The notes beneath the pieces are model-generated. The model was not told the origin of the DNA and ran no database searches. It was given only the letters and a program-made list of their open reading frames with translations. The translations under genes were made by a program, and so were the position numbers. A stretch of DNA of 64,000 bases. It comes from Apiotrichum sp. Y4204 (lineage: Eukaryota; Basidiomycota; Tremellomycetes; Trichosporonales; Trichosporonaceae). This document shows, one piece after another, positions 11,724-23,000 of the stretch. The stretch spans positions 62,001 to 126,000 of the forward strand of contig JAMYHL010000069.1 in NCBI GenBank assembly GCA_025531455.1, read 5' to 3'. Within the stretch, counting starts at the first letter, position 1, and the number at the start of each line of letters is the position of its first letter.

Positions 11724-13847
11724 CTACTTGCGCTTCTTTGGGCTCAAACCCAACACACCCGCGAGACCCCGGCTACGGGGGCTTATCGGCTCAGGCAGGG
11801 CAACGGGCGCGGTGGGGGGTGTGGTCGGGTTCGCCGCGGTACTGACACTGCTGTGTTCCTTCTCTTTCTCCTTGTCCGTTCCGAACTGTTCCGAGAGGCG
11901 TATTGGGGCGCGTGTGAAGCTCAGCGAGAGGCCGAGGAGGCCGCTGTTGGGTTCGGCGTCGGGTTCCGTGTTGAGTCCCGTATCGTTTTTGGTCGCATCC
12001 TCGAGTGTGTCTGACGGTTCATCGGGCGCCTGCTGTTGCTGACCTTGCGATTGAGACTTCAGAATAGGTTGACCGGTAACGTGGCCGGCAACCTGCCCCT
12101 GCGTGCGCTCGGTGGGCGTCTTCTCCGTCGGGGTAGCTTCGTCCTCGGCTTCGTGGGGGACATCGACCACCTGACCCTCATCGAGTTCTCGTATCTCGCA
12201 GCTTTCCACGACGGCGGACTCACAACCGCAAGTACCGTCACACACCGTGAGCAGGGCAGCGGCGGAGGCAGCAGACACACGCATCTCTGCTGCCTCGTGT
12301 TCCTCGAAAGGCGGCGCAAACAGGAAGGTTCCCAGGCGGGTCGTGAACCCGCCACCCTCAGCCCACGAGAGGGGGTTGTTGTTGCAAGCGCAGCTCGTGA
12401 CAGCCGTCGTTGTCGTGGTCTCAGTCATAGTTGACCTAGTTGTGAGCGTCTCATCCGCCGTCTCAACAACGCGAGTCTCGGTTGTCGTCGTGGTCACGGT
12501 CTCGGTGGTCGTTGACGCGTGCGAATGGGGGTCGGCAGCAGTGACGGCTTCCACAGGAGGTTCGTCTTCAAGAACGCCCCACGCTGCAGCACGGATCGCA
12601 GGCGCACCCCATGCCCACCATGCTTCGGGCGTGCCAGCCGCCTTGGAGCGAGCGATTCGGGCGACAAGTGGGCCCGCAAGATCAGGTCCAAAGATTGCGG
12701 GACTTGCAGGGCGGACGAGAGACACAGATGCCTGAGCCCGTGTCGAAGGGACAGGTGGCGAGGGAGAACGTGCGAGGGAAAGTGATGGCTCAGAGACAGG
12801 CGACGTAGAGGACATCGAGGAGTCAGCAGGCTCCAACGCCCCGCCGCTCTGTTCATGGTTAATGTGGAGAACGTCTCCTTCCTCTATGTCAAGAGACGAA
12901 TACTCCGCAATCTTCCCTGGGACGGCGCGGTGAATCACGGTGTGTCCAGCAACTCGTGTCACGGCCGGCCAGTGGGCCAGGACGCCTTCAACACGGCGCA
13001 AGCGAACCTGGTCGAGTGTGAGGACCTGCGGGGTCGCCAGTGGAAATGTGAGGAGTGTGCTGCTGGGGAGGATCAGAGGTTCGAGGGTAGGGCGCGAGTG
13101 CATTTGCAGTGCGAGTGAGGATTGAGTCTGTGAGGGGGGCGAAGTTAAGGGTGATGCGGATCCCGGCCCATCGTCCGCGGACTGTGGGTTGTTGTCGTGA
13201 CGGATCTCTTCCTCCGAAGCAGGTCCTTGGGGACGCTCAACTGGTGTGGTCTGTTCCTCGACGTCGGATTCGTCGGGAGGAGAGCTGAAGACCTGAACGG
13301 AAGGAAGGTCACCGGGGCAGTCGTGAGGACTTGGTGGGGTGCTCGCGGCAGGGGTTGATGTGGCAGTGTTCACGACCCAGCGGCGTTCCAGGTCGCGCTC
13401 GTAACGATCAAACGAGTTGTGGAGTGCCATAAGTCCGGCTGGCGAGATGGCCTGAGGATGATGGTGAAAGCTCCTGGTCGGCGTGCCGGTGCCACTTCCA
13501 CCAGCAGAATTTGGTAATGAGGCACCTGCATGGCCGCCGAGTCCGTGGCCCGGAGGAAGGGCAGCGGGCGACCCAATGCTCCAGTTACTGGGCTCGAGGT
13601 TCAAACCCATCATGCCAAAGACACCGGCGATAGGAGTGCTGGGCCCAGTGATAGTGATCGGGACCGGACCAGCACCTGGAGAAAGGGCTGGAAGGGGGAC
13701 CGTATTGACACGGGGCGACGAGGGGGCTGGAGTCACTGGAGTACGAGGTCGACGTGGCGGAGGTGTCAGTGGCCGCTGGGGGGTGAGCGGGGATGGCGGA
13801 GAGGGAGATGACGAGCAGGACTGCGAATGAAAAGTGAAGCCGGTCAT
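11724..13847 (-). CDS. Low-complexity Ser/Thr/Pro-rich hypothetical protein, 707 aa
   Basis: One uninterrupted 707-codon frame starts at MTGFTFHSQS; an in-frame stop lies just upstream of this ATG. The first 150 residues are rich in Pro, Ser and Gly. A middle part of about residues 255-330 (QVLTLDQVRLRRVEGVLAHW, then GKIAEYSSLDIEEGDVLHIN) is more ordered and may be a small beta domain. A later part (GPLVARIARSKAAGTPEAWW) is Ala/Trp-rich. Next come a threonine-rich stretch (TTTETVTTTTTETR), a Cys-containing segment (CDGTCGCES) and a basic end (LSPKKRK) that could be a nuclear signal. No signal peptide or membrane span is evident. I do not recognise the family. In-frame introns cannot be excluded. 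Confidence 0.65.
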   Translation of the reverse strand: MTGFTFHSQSCSSSPSPPSPLTPQRPLTPPPRRPRTPVTPAPSSPRVNTVPLPALSPGAGPVPITITGPSTPIAGVFGMMGLNLEPSNWSIGSPAALPPGHGLGGHAGASLPNSAGGSGTGTPTRSFHHHPQAISPAGLMALHNSFDRYERDLERRWVVNTATSTPAASTPPSPHDCPGDLPSVQVFSSPPDESDVEEQTTPVERPQGPASEEEIRHDNNPQSADDGPGSASPLTSPPSQTQSSLALQMHSRPTLEPLILPSSTLLTFPLATPQVLTLDQVRLRRVEGVLAHWPAVTRVAGHTVIHRAVPGKIAEYSSLDIEEGDVLHINHEQSGGALEPADSSMSSTSPVSEPSLSLARSPSPPVPSTRAQASVSLVRPASPAIFGPDLAGPLVARIARSKAAGTPEAWWAWGAPAIRAAAWGVLEDEPPVEAVTAADPHSHASTTTETVTTTTTETRVVETADETLTTRSTMTETTTTTAVTSCACNNNPLSWAEGGGFTTRLGTFLFAPPFEEHEAAEMRVSAASAAALLTVCDGTCGCESAVVESCEIRELDEGQVVDVPHEAEDEATPTEKTPTERTQGQVAGHVTGQPILKSQSQGQQQQAPDEPSDTLEDATKNDTGLNTEPDAEPNSGLLGLSLSFTRAPIRLSEQFGTDKEKEKEHSSVSTAANPTTPPTAPVALPEPISPRSRGLAGVLGLSPKKRK

Positions 13848-14750
13848 GCTGGCCGCTTAATGTAGCTGTAGCACACACAATAACAGGTTGCACTCGGACT
13901 CCTCGATGCTGCGGGTGTGGGGTGCTGGAACAAGACGTCACAATCGCCTGGGTTACAGAAAGACGAGCTCAATTGACGAGCCGTGACACTTGAAGGCAGA
14001 GGAAGGCCAGTGCTCCAGTGCGGCGTTGTGCTCGAGCTGCAACCGAACGGGGAACAACGGATGACCGGCCAGGTCGCGGTCGAGCCGGATTGTTGATCGA
14101 CCGTGTGGAGGAACACAGTGCACGTTGGCGGCTGTTGCGTGGCCAAGATGCCCGAGTGTGATGTGCAGGCAGATAAGGGGCTCGGTGGACCGGAGGTCGA
14201 CGACCTTGACCAGAACCTCACGCAGGCCGTACAAGACGCGCGATAGGCAGTAGTGCGAGTAAAGCCGATGGCGAGAACGACTGCGATTGTGGCCTCCGGG
14301 TCTCCAGGATCCAGCAGAGGGTCGCTCGCGCACGGGCCAAGAAGACAAGGAACAGGAGAAGAAGGGCCTCGCTCCTGACTGGTGCCTCGCGCTCGTGTAC
14401 ACGTTGACCGGGACCACGGGTATTGTCAGTCGGCGGGTTCTTCGTGACAGCGTGGTCGTTGAAGATATGCGGAAACAGCCTTGTTGTTCGACACAATGAG
14501 GTGCTGGAGGTAACGGGAGCCGAGGAGAAGAGAGAAAACGAAAAGGAAAATAAAAGGAAACCACTGGAGTGGACTGAGCGGGGGTCGCGTCGAAAGGACT
14601 CGCGTCGAACGAAGACAGATAGTCTTATTACCCGAGGTATGCACGGAGTGGCCGCTCGCTGTCGACTGCGTTTCCACGGAGACTGGAATTAGAGCAAGCG
14701 ACGTTGACAAGACCGAAAACACCTCCTGTCGCGTTTGTGGAGAGTGACGG

Positions 14751-14795
14751 TCTGTCGTGTCCGTCGTGTCCGTCGTGTCTGTCGAGTCCGTAGTG
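14751..14795. repeat. 9-bp tandem repeat
   Basis: Four to five imperfect copies of a tgtccgtcg-like unit in non-coding sequence. Confidence 0.7.
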
Positions 14796-16137
14796 TATGA
14801 CTGATCAATGGCTGATGAGCTGATCAATGTCAATGGGTAATGTTCTGGTGTGAGGTGGCGCGGTGAAACAGGTCGAGTGATGAGCCAACAAGGGATCGCG
14901 TCTAGAATAAGAGTGGTTAGATTGGAGAGATGGTGATACATCCCAGAGCTCCTCGGCGACGCAAAGAGAGCAGCAAGACGCGCCGGCAGCTCTGCGGGCT
15001 GCAGAGATTGGGTGGGGACGTGAGTGTGGGGCCGAGCAGAGGACGAGGCGGCTAACAGAGGAGTCCGAGACGGGGGGTCAACCTGTCAGATTGTCAGATT
15101 GATTTGCCCGCGGCGCCCCAACGCAAGTCGTGGCGCCTGGGGACCAGGCGGAGAGGGGCAAAGAGGGGCACGGATGCGATATCAGGACGAGCAGAGCGAA
15201 TGGTCTGGCAAAACGTGAGGGCGGGGGATCCAGATGTCCATGCAGGATGTCTATTGTTGCAAGCCTCATGCCTCAGAATGTCGCGTGTCCCTATCGCCGG
15301 AGCTTGCACATGCTTGCATGCTTGCACATGTCCAAGCATATGTAGCGTGGCGTTATCAGTGCTGGCACGCTGGCGCTGTATCCTATCCGGCCATTGGACC
15401 CCCACTCCGCCACCGACGCCCCCTCCGCCCCCACCCATCTCGCTGCTGTCTCGTCGCCCCTTCAGCCCCGCGCCACGGCGGCCCAAGCGCCGGCTCAATG
15501 GGTCTGTCTAGATGCCTTGCCGGCCTTGTTCTCCGCCGACTGTACCGGAGGATCGGAGTATACCCGACCTGTCGCCTGTTATCGTGTATGCGGACTACCA
15601 AATGTTTTTGATGTTGTTGCAACCTGAACTCGCGAGAAAGCACCCCAATATCTGTTTTTCCATCCAATAGCAGCATGGCTGTTAAACCTAAGACGATAGT
15701 GGGTCCTCTAATGACGCCATCAGATAATCCGATGATTAACCCAATTCTTAAAGTCTTGGGCGCGTTTGGCATGCTTTGTTCTGGATATCGGAGCCTGCCG
15801 ACAGTCTACGGGCCAGCAGATAGCCAGACAGCACTGCATGTCCTGCATAGCTAGGCTGGCCCGGCAACCTGCGCGGGTTCCGCTTGTGGTACAGCTCTAC
15901 TACTACTAATAGTTGCAAGACTGGTAAGGAATATACGGCAGGCGATGGAGTGAAACAGGAAATATAAGCAATAAGGAATAGATACGTGGTAGACAACTAC
16001 CTCAAACCCTCGCGCAAAGTGCGTGTGTCTGCATAAGGTAATATATGGCTTGAACAGTACAGGACAAAAGTCTGGAGCGCCAAAGTCCTGGGCAGACTAT
16101 ACAAAGGTGTTAACGGCGTAGATTTGGATGACAGTGA

Positions 16138-16194
16138 TTGGGATGGGCTTGGGATGGGATGGAATGGGCATGGGATGGGATGGAATGGAATGTT
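16138..16194. repeat. G-rich GGGATGGGATGGAATGG repeat
   Basis: Imperfect repeats of gggatgggatggaatgg and ggaatgg, G-rich on the plus strand. They lie 3' of the minus-strand Rho GEF gene, where the transcript would be C-rich. The G-runs could fold into a quadruplex; this is inferred from sequence only. Confidence 0.75.
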
Positions 16195-16450
16195 AGATGT
16201 GAGCCTGGCGGCGGTGGAACTTGAATGAGGGTGGTGATGGTGAAGTTGAATGGGGTGGTGAGGGTGAATGGGATTGTGAGGGAGGTTGAGGTCGTCAAAG
16301 TCGTGTCGGGGATCGTGACTTGTGGTTGCATTTCCAATCCTTGATAGTGCTGTGGCTCTCGTCTTGCTCACCTGGTGTCTCGCTAAGATGTTTCCACCCA
16401 AGCTCAACTTGCGAGGGTGTCGCGGCGCGAGCATGCTTCAGATATCGTCG

Positions 16451-19400
16451 TTATATGTGGCCGCCAAGGTTACGGCGCGCGATGCGGGCTGCTGTCGCTG
16501 CGCTGAGCCCGGGCCGCTCCTCCCAGATTCCCATTTCGGCAGTTGCCACATTGTTGGTGCTGCTGGCGGCTGTGGAAGCGGGCATGCTGAGCGGCACCGC
16601 AGTGGTGGTCACGGATTCGACGGATGTCGTGTCCTTGACCGCACCCGCCGACGTCTTCGGACGAATGGCGCGTGAGCTGAAAGGGCGGGAGAAGTCGCGC
16701 ACCGAGGCGGGCCGCATACTGCTGTTCCAAGGCGGGCGAATGGGAGAAGCGCGGCCGTTTGCCGCATTTACGTTCGTGGGGGTCAGCGCGCCCATTGCCA
16801 TTGCAGGAGGCAGCGAACGGCGGACTCTCGACGCGGGGCGAATAGTCACATCATCACTGGCCCGAAGTCGGTGACCAAACTTAGCCTGAGCGGCGGCAGG
16901 GTTACCAGCTGATCCACGACGCTCATGCAGCCCGCTGCCGAGGGGCTTAGTGACACGGGTGGCTGGCGCAGGAGGAAGAGGGATCACTCGCGATCGCCCG
17001 TTGCTTGCCATTGGGTTTGGACGCGCCTCGCCACGGAATGCGAACGACATGACGCTGACCTTGTCCGACATTCCATCGTCGCATGTCCCAGCCGCGGATA
17101 TGGTACGGCGGCGAGGAGTGAGCTTGGACGGTGGTTCGTCACCGGTCTTGAGTGGGACTATTTTCTCAGGAGTGCGCGGTGTCGCCTCGGCAAGATCATG
17201 CAGCATCCGTCGAGCGGGTTTCTCAACCGTGAGTCGGGGTGGCGGGGGTTTAAGTTCGTGCCACTCATAAACTTTGACAAACTGCGAGTTAGAGGGGCTG
17301 CGCACACCATCACTCACCTTGTACAGATTGCGCGACTTGGCAGCACCGTGTCGCCGACCCATGGCACTCATCCGCTTCGTGCTCAGATCTGTAACACTAT
17401 CAGAGCGTAGCGTCCCCGGTTTGGTCGACATGGGGAGTGTGGTCGTTCCAGCATGCTCACAGAGGAGGCTCACGTCCGAGAATTTGACAATCCATTGGTC
17501 GTGGTGCTTCGGCTTCAGGATATCGCTCAAGCGGTGATGACCCTTTCGCTCCTTGGGAGGTGCTGTGCCACGCAGGGCGGAAAGTGATGTCTCGGACACA
17601 AGTAAACGGGTTGGCTTTGGTGCCATAAGCTGCTTGTTCTTCTCCATCCCTTCGATGCGGGCCCACGCGTCTCGCGACCGTTCGCGCTCCTCGCTTGAAG
17701 TCTTCTCGTCCTCGATCGTCCTCACGATTTTCTGCACCTCGTCCACCATGGCTAATGTGGCCTCGTACTCGCGAGTCGACGGCGAGGTGTTGTATAGCAA
17801 GTTCTGGAACAGGAGCGGGTATTTGAGCAGACGCTGGAACGGCTTGCTCAAAGAAATGCTCAAGCCAGCCTCGCCTCGCTCCGCGGCAAGCTCCTCCAAC
17901 CCCGCCAGAAGCTTACTCAGCTTGCCCAACTGAGTCTCCTCCAGTCGACGAGATGAGCGCCGGCCGCCGGTGGCAATCTGGTCGGCCATCGCGAGGGCCT
18001 CGTCGACTTGGGCAAGCGCACGCTCGAGGTGGAGAATGTACGTGGCGTACTCCCGGAGAATCTCCGACTGGGCGTTAGAATCTTTATCCCTGTACCCGAG
18101 AAGGGCACTCACGTGGGCCGTGAACACGTCTGCGAGGTTCCGGACAAGCGGAAACTGTTCATCATACCGCCTGCGAAGTGCTGTAACAAGCTTTATGTGT
18201 CCCTCTAGAACGCCGGACGAGATGACAGTGAGAACCTGTTCGAGGTCATCAGGAAGTGTGACCGGCCCTCCATGGCCAAGAACACTACCAATGCTCGACC
18301 GCGACGTAATGCGCGAGTGGGCACTGTTACTCGTGTTGCTGTTGCTGCGATGGAAGCTGAGGCGCTTGCGGTTGGCGGTGGAACGACCTGCTAAGCTCAA
18401 GCGATTGCTCGCCTTGTCCTTGTCCTTCTCCGATGTTCCGGTCCCAACAGCGGAGCCTTGGGCCGAGCCAGTCCCTGACCCACCCGCAGTGCTGAAGTTT
18501 GTAGAGTTCGTGGAGCGAGTTAATGTGTTATAGGCGTTCTGCCGTGCTGCCTCTCCTTCGGGACCTTGAGGTAGGTCGGGCGACGACAGGTGGGACGAGC
18601 CATCACGAAACGAGTCGGTCGAGAAGCGAGAATACTGTGCCGCAATAGGGAGATGTGTGTCGTCTGTGGACGATACCGGTGACGTGACGCGCGTGAGGGC
18701 TAACGGGTCGGGAAGGGAGAATGTGGGTTCGTTGTCCCTCGCTGGGAGAAGCTGCCGGCAGAACGTGTCGTTGAGCCTGACGAGGTCGTGAACATATCTG
18801 ATGGTTCCGTTAGCAGCCGACCAGCCTTTCACACTCACCGCTCCTCGCTGTTCACAATTTCCCACAGCACCTCTTGGCGCACGCGCTCTCGGGGACCGAG
18901 GTTGGCAATAAGCTCCTCGTCCATGGCTGCGGACCAGCTCTCTGCGATTGGAAGATAGCTGGCCGCCGACATGGTGGACGACTCGGAAGGAGCGACAATA
19001 GATGTGGATGATTTGGTAGGCGATTGCAGACCAGCAAGACCACCAGCGCCGGAGACACCGGGCTTGTTGCCACCGTGGATGCTCTGGCGCGACGAGGAGC
19101 GGGACAATGCGCGATTGTAAGGTTGCGAGCCCGTCGCTGCGTGGTGTTGATTTGCGTGACCGGGTGCGTGGACGCCTGACTGAATCTGCGTAGGCGTAAC
19201 GTTCCTGGGTTTGGCGGGGGAGCTGGCTCTACGGCGTGACGGTTCTCTGGGGGCTGTGCCCAATGCAGAAGAAGGGCGTGCTGTCGCGTGGAGGTCGGTG
19301 TCGCTGGCGTTGTCGCTGATGAAAGATGCTGGACTCTGAAAAGCAACTTTTTTGACGTTGTCAAAACTCAAGCGATGGAGAGGTGCACGAGCGACCCATT

Positions 19401-20040
19401 CGTCAATGTCTGCGAGCGCGGGAGACGCAGGACGTAAACTTGTGGCTGCCGTGGGAGCAGACGGCGTACGTGCGTGTCCCGCGACTCGGGGTGCAGACCA
19501 TCCTGATGACCCAGAGGTGCCTGACGTTATGGATATTCTGCGGGACCCTGCAGCCGCCGAAGCTGACACACCGGATGCGGCAGACACTGCCGAGGCTGTA
19601 GAGCCTGACGATTGGCGCGGCCCAACAGATGCGCGTGATCGGGGCCGCTCGCGATCGACGCCGCCGCTGATGGCAGCTGGCAGCGAGACGGCCGCGGTGG
19701 CATTGTCCGGAGTTGGCCGGGCAGAGGGAATGCCTACGGGCCGGGTCTCGGCAGGCACGTCTGGCACGGCGGCACGCTGTGCCGGTGGAATGGGGGGACG
19801 GCTTCCGAGTTTCCACCCAGGGCGGACAGTCGTATCACTCTTGTTCTTGTCCGCGCTCTTGATGGTATTGTTCGGCGCAGAGGTGGTGGCCGAAGCGTTG
19901 CCTTCAAAGAAGCTTTTGAGGTTCTGCACGCGCTTATCCTTTTCGTCGAAATGTAGTGAAGCACGTTTGCCGACTACGGGTGGGTGGGTGTGCGCGTCGG
20001 GTGCCTGCTGCTGCTTGAAGCGCGAGAAGAGCGACTTCAT
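16451..20040 (-). CDS. Rho-type guanine nucleotide exchange factor (DH domain, probable PH), 1,170 aa
   Basis: Three exons on the minus strand: 20040-18839, 18797-17318 and 17281-16451. The introns are 41 nt and 36 nt, both with GTGAGT, CTAAC and CAG; the 36-nt one is in frame and stopless, and its removal gives RNLYK-FVKVYEWHEL. The start MKSLFSRFKQQQ is preferred over upstream in-frame ATGs in low-complexity sequence. The N-terminal 380 residues are Ser/Ala-rich. The DH domain begins at about residue 385 (RQEVLWEIVNSEERYVHDL), is interrupted by a long Ser/Thr/Gly-rich insertion, and resumes at PDDLEQVLTVISSGVLEGH through SLSKPFQRLLKYPLLFQNLL, the hallmark DH helix. A PH-like segment follows (QWIVKFSDVSLLCEH to FVKVYEWHEL). 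The tail is basic and disordered. It should activate a Rho/Cdc42/Rac GTPase at the cell cortex; the target is unknown. Confidence 0.88.
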
Positions 20041-23000
20041 TGCGGGCGCAGTGAAGGGGGGAGGGGGGAGAATTAGTGATGACAATGATGATGGCAGTGG
20101 GGGATGGGCGAGGTCGGAAAGTTGTGTTTGGCGTGGGGCTTCCAGTCGCAGCGCTGCCTGTGGACAGGCAACAGGTTGTTCGCCACCGCGGGAGGGGTTC
20201 AAGAATCCTAGGGGAGACGGTGTGCAATGACGGAAGTCGAGTGGAGGGAATTGGGCGCTTAGCCCCGGTGCGAGCAGTGTTGAAGCTGGTGCTACTGTCG
20301 CTGATAATGATGGTGATGTTGCTGCTGATGATGGTATTGACAAGGAATGAGGGGGATAGAGTGTGTGTTTGGAAACGCGTGCGTTTTGTCAAGTATGGCG
20401 TCCAGAGCAGCAGTCAGAGGGCGGAACGTGTGGGTGCGCCAGCTTGCCTGAGACGGCAGGACCCAAGTGGATTTCGGGGCTGGTGTTTGTCTGTGGCTTC
20501 CAAGTTGTCACAAAATGGGGCGTTTCCTTGTCGAGCGGCGTTGTTGGAGGCTGCGGGGGCTGGACGGGTGTGTCGGAAGCGATAACCAAACAACAACAAT
20601 CGGACAGAGCAGAACGAGTAGAGAGAGTAGAGAGAGAGAATGGAGCGAGAACGAGGGATGTATGGTGATCAAGTTCTTTCCGCAACAGTATACCCACCAC
20701 TTGCCATCCTCTTGCTAATGTGGTCGTTTCTCTTCTCCGCTCTCGAATCGGTTATATCCTCAGCTGAGGCCTTCACTGCCCTGGGTCCGTGGGTTAGCTG
20801 CTTTGCAGGTTCTGTGGATCGATATCCGCGTTCCTCGAAGCTTGACACAAGCAACTGATAACTCGACGACGTCTGTGTCCTGTTGCAGACCGAAGACCCA
20901 GGGAAGTCGAGAGGGAAATGACAGCAAAAAAAGGAAAATTACACGCGTTCGGGGGGACTGTCCTGTTGCGCTGTTGCGTCGTCTGGCGCGGCGCGCTGAG
21001 CGTCTGCACGTCGGACGTCGCACCTCACGCGCTTCGGAATCTTACGAGATGATGCAAAACTCGCAAGATGCACGCACGCACCTACCCAGATTGGCTGCCG
21101 GCCCGGAAAAGGGTAGTCTAGTCCAGCTAGTAGTCTAGTCCAGCTAGATCCCAACCCCAAAACACCTTGGGCGCGCACACACGTCGCAAACCACAAGGTG
21201 CAAGGTGCGAAGTGCGAGGGTTGCACGGGCTGCACGGACTGCGCAGTGCGAGGGCTGCACGGATTCCCACACGCCGAGGGCCGATGGGGAGTGTTTCTCG
21301 GAGTTAGGACAGGGTCTTAGAGCGAGAGGACAGCTAAGACAAGAGCGGCGCGTGTAGAGGTTGGGGGTGAAAGGATCGTGTGCTCGAGTGCGCTCTGGGT
21401 CGCGCGGGATGGTGCGCACTGTAGAATCGGTGTCCAGTGGCCAGCAGCGGATAGCGACGAGAGAAGAACCGCGAAGATAGTCGAGAGATTGAGAGAAGTG
21501 TGAATGACTTGGTTGGGGGAAGGCAACACGCAACAATCCCACATGTACAGTAACAAGAACGATGGTGTGTCAGTCAATGGCTGCAACGCTGTGCGTTGTT
21601 TGCGCTGCCCCGGCGTGATGCGTCTCTTTGCTTCTGTTGCACGTCGGCATCTCCGTGACAGATAGGATGCGTTGAATGCGTGCGCCGCAACAACTGCGCA
21701 ACTCGATCTCATTCCCAGCTTCTCAGCATGATCAGCTTCCTGCGGGCCGTACACGCCCCGAAAGTCGCAACTTCTTGCTCTTTGACACAGGCAAATTCCA
21801 GAGAAAACGATAACGCTTCGGACAAGGTACCAAATCGGGGCACAGCAACAACTGTCACACATCCGCAGCCCTTTTGACAACGTACAACACATACACTCTC
21901 TCGTGTTGCTCCTCCTTGCTCCCTTCTCCCACTCCTTGCACGTCGAACTCTAAAAGTAAATACCTGCACAGAGTTTATCCGTCGTACGGAACGCGACAGC
22001 AACCGTCCTATTGACCTGTTTCCCTCGCCGACACCTTCTCCTCGGGTAAGAGAGTGTCGCAGAGAACACTCCTAATGCGATACGTACCACAGGCTCTGCG
22101 CCATAAGCTCACCCGGGCTCAAAGCGGCGACCTTTATCATGCACTGCCAGCTGATACCGACTCGAGCTTGAAGTTTCTTTTGTTGGCGATGGATCGTCTA
22201 GAACTTGCATACATCATGCCGGTTTGAAACCAGGCTTTGAAGTTCAAGCAGGCTTTGAGGTTCCGGGGACGACCCACCATTACCACACCGCCAAGCAACA
22301 GGTGATCTCTGGCGAGACCTCCTGACCGCAGGAGCGTGACATCCCTCCGAGCCTAGTTCGGCGATGGCGTCCGTCGTTGCTGAGACAACAGAACGGATTA
22401 CGACCTCCGTTCCGCAGAACTCGGTGTAGTTTGTTGGCTGCCCACAACCTGGGACCGGAAGGGTCTGCGTCCACAGCAGAGACGAAGGGACATGGAGTGC
22501 CGGTAACCCAGCAACGGAAAGCGGTATGTCGACTTGTTTCCGTCTGGCAACAGATTCGACAGCGTTGCGAGATCTGCACTCCTCATTCCACCCGCCTGGG
22601 TGATGTGTCCGCGTACGTGATCACCCGAACAGTGAGGACCACATGCTGCATTGCGACAAACTCTGGGCCAGGGAACAGGACATGCATCGATCGTCAACGC
22701 AACTTCACTGCCGCATAAGGCAGCAATTCATCAGCGGAGCGGTTGAATTTATTGGGACAAGGTACTCGAAAGGTACTGAGGCAACCACCGACGGCCCTGG
22801 ATGCTGTAAGGTCCTCCTGCGTGTAAACACTACTCCATCTGACACTGACATTGCTTACCAGCCTTATTTCGCGGCGGCTGATGGCGGAGTGTCGGGCTGA
22901 ATTGATTGAACGCCCGCGACACTTGACACACCGAGAAAGGGCATCCCACATCCGACGCCACACCGGCGCCGCCGTACGACGCGTAACGCGTCGTGCTGCT

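Larger units (their letters stand above)
13848..16450. other. 2.6 kb region upstream of the 707-aa gene; no resolved gene
   Basis: 13.95-14.56 kb on the minus strand is open in more than one frame and contains a hydrophobic stretch (EALLLLFLVFLARARA) and possible splice sites. I could not build a consistent gene, so it may be a leader of the 707-aa gene or a small missed gene. A 9-bp tandem repeat (tgtccgtcg-like) sits at about 14751-14795. A G-rich repeat lies at 16138-16194. The remainder shows nothing supportable. Confidence 0.45.

Noticed and set aside
13595..13610. ggttcaaaccc, another B-box-like word
   Set aside because: It lies inside the 707-aa coding frame and the T-arm does not pair.
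22280..22579. C-x2-C-x7-H-x4-C motif recalling LINE reverse-transcriptase C-termini
   Set aside because: An in-frame stop lies just upstream and no reverse transcriptase, endonuclease or poly-A tail is near; probably chance.
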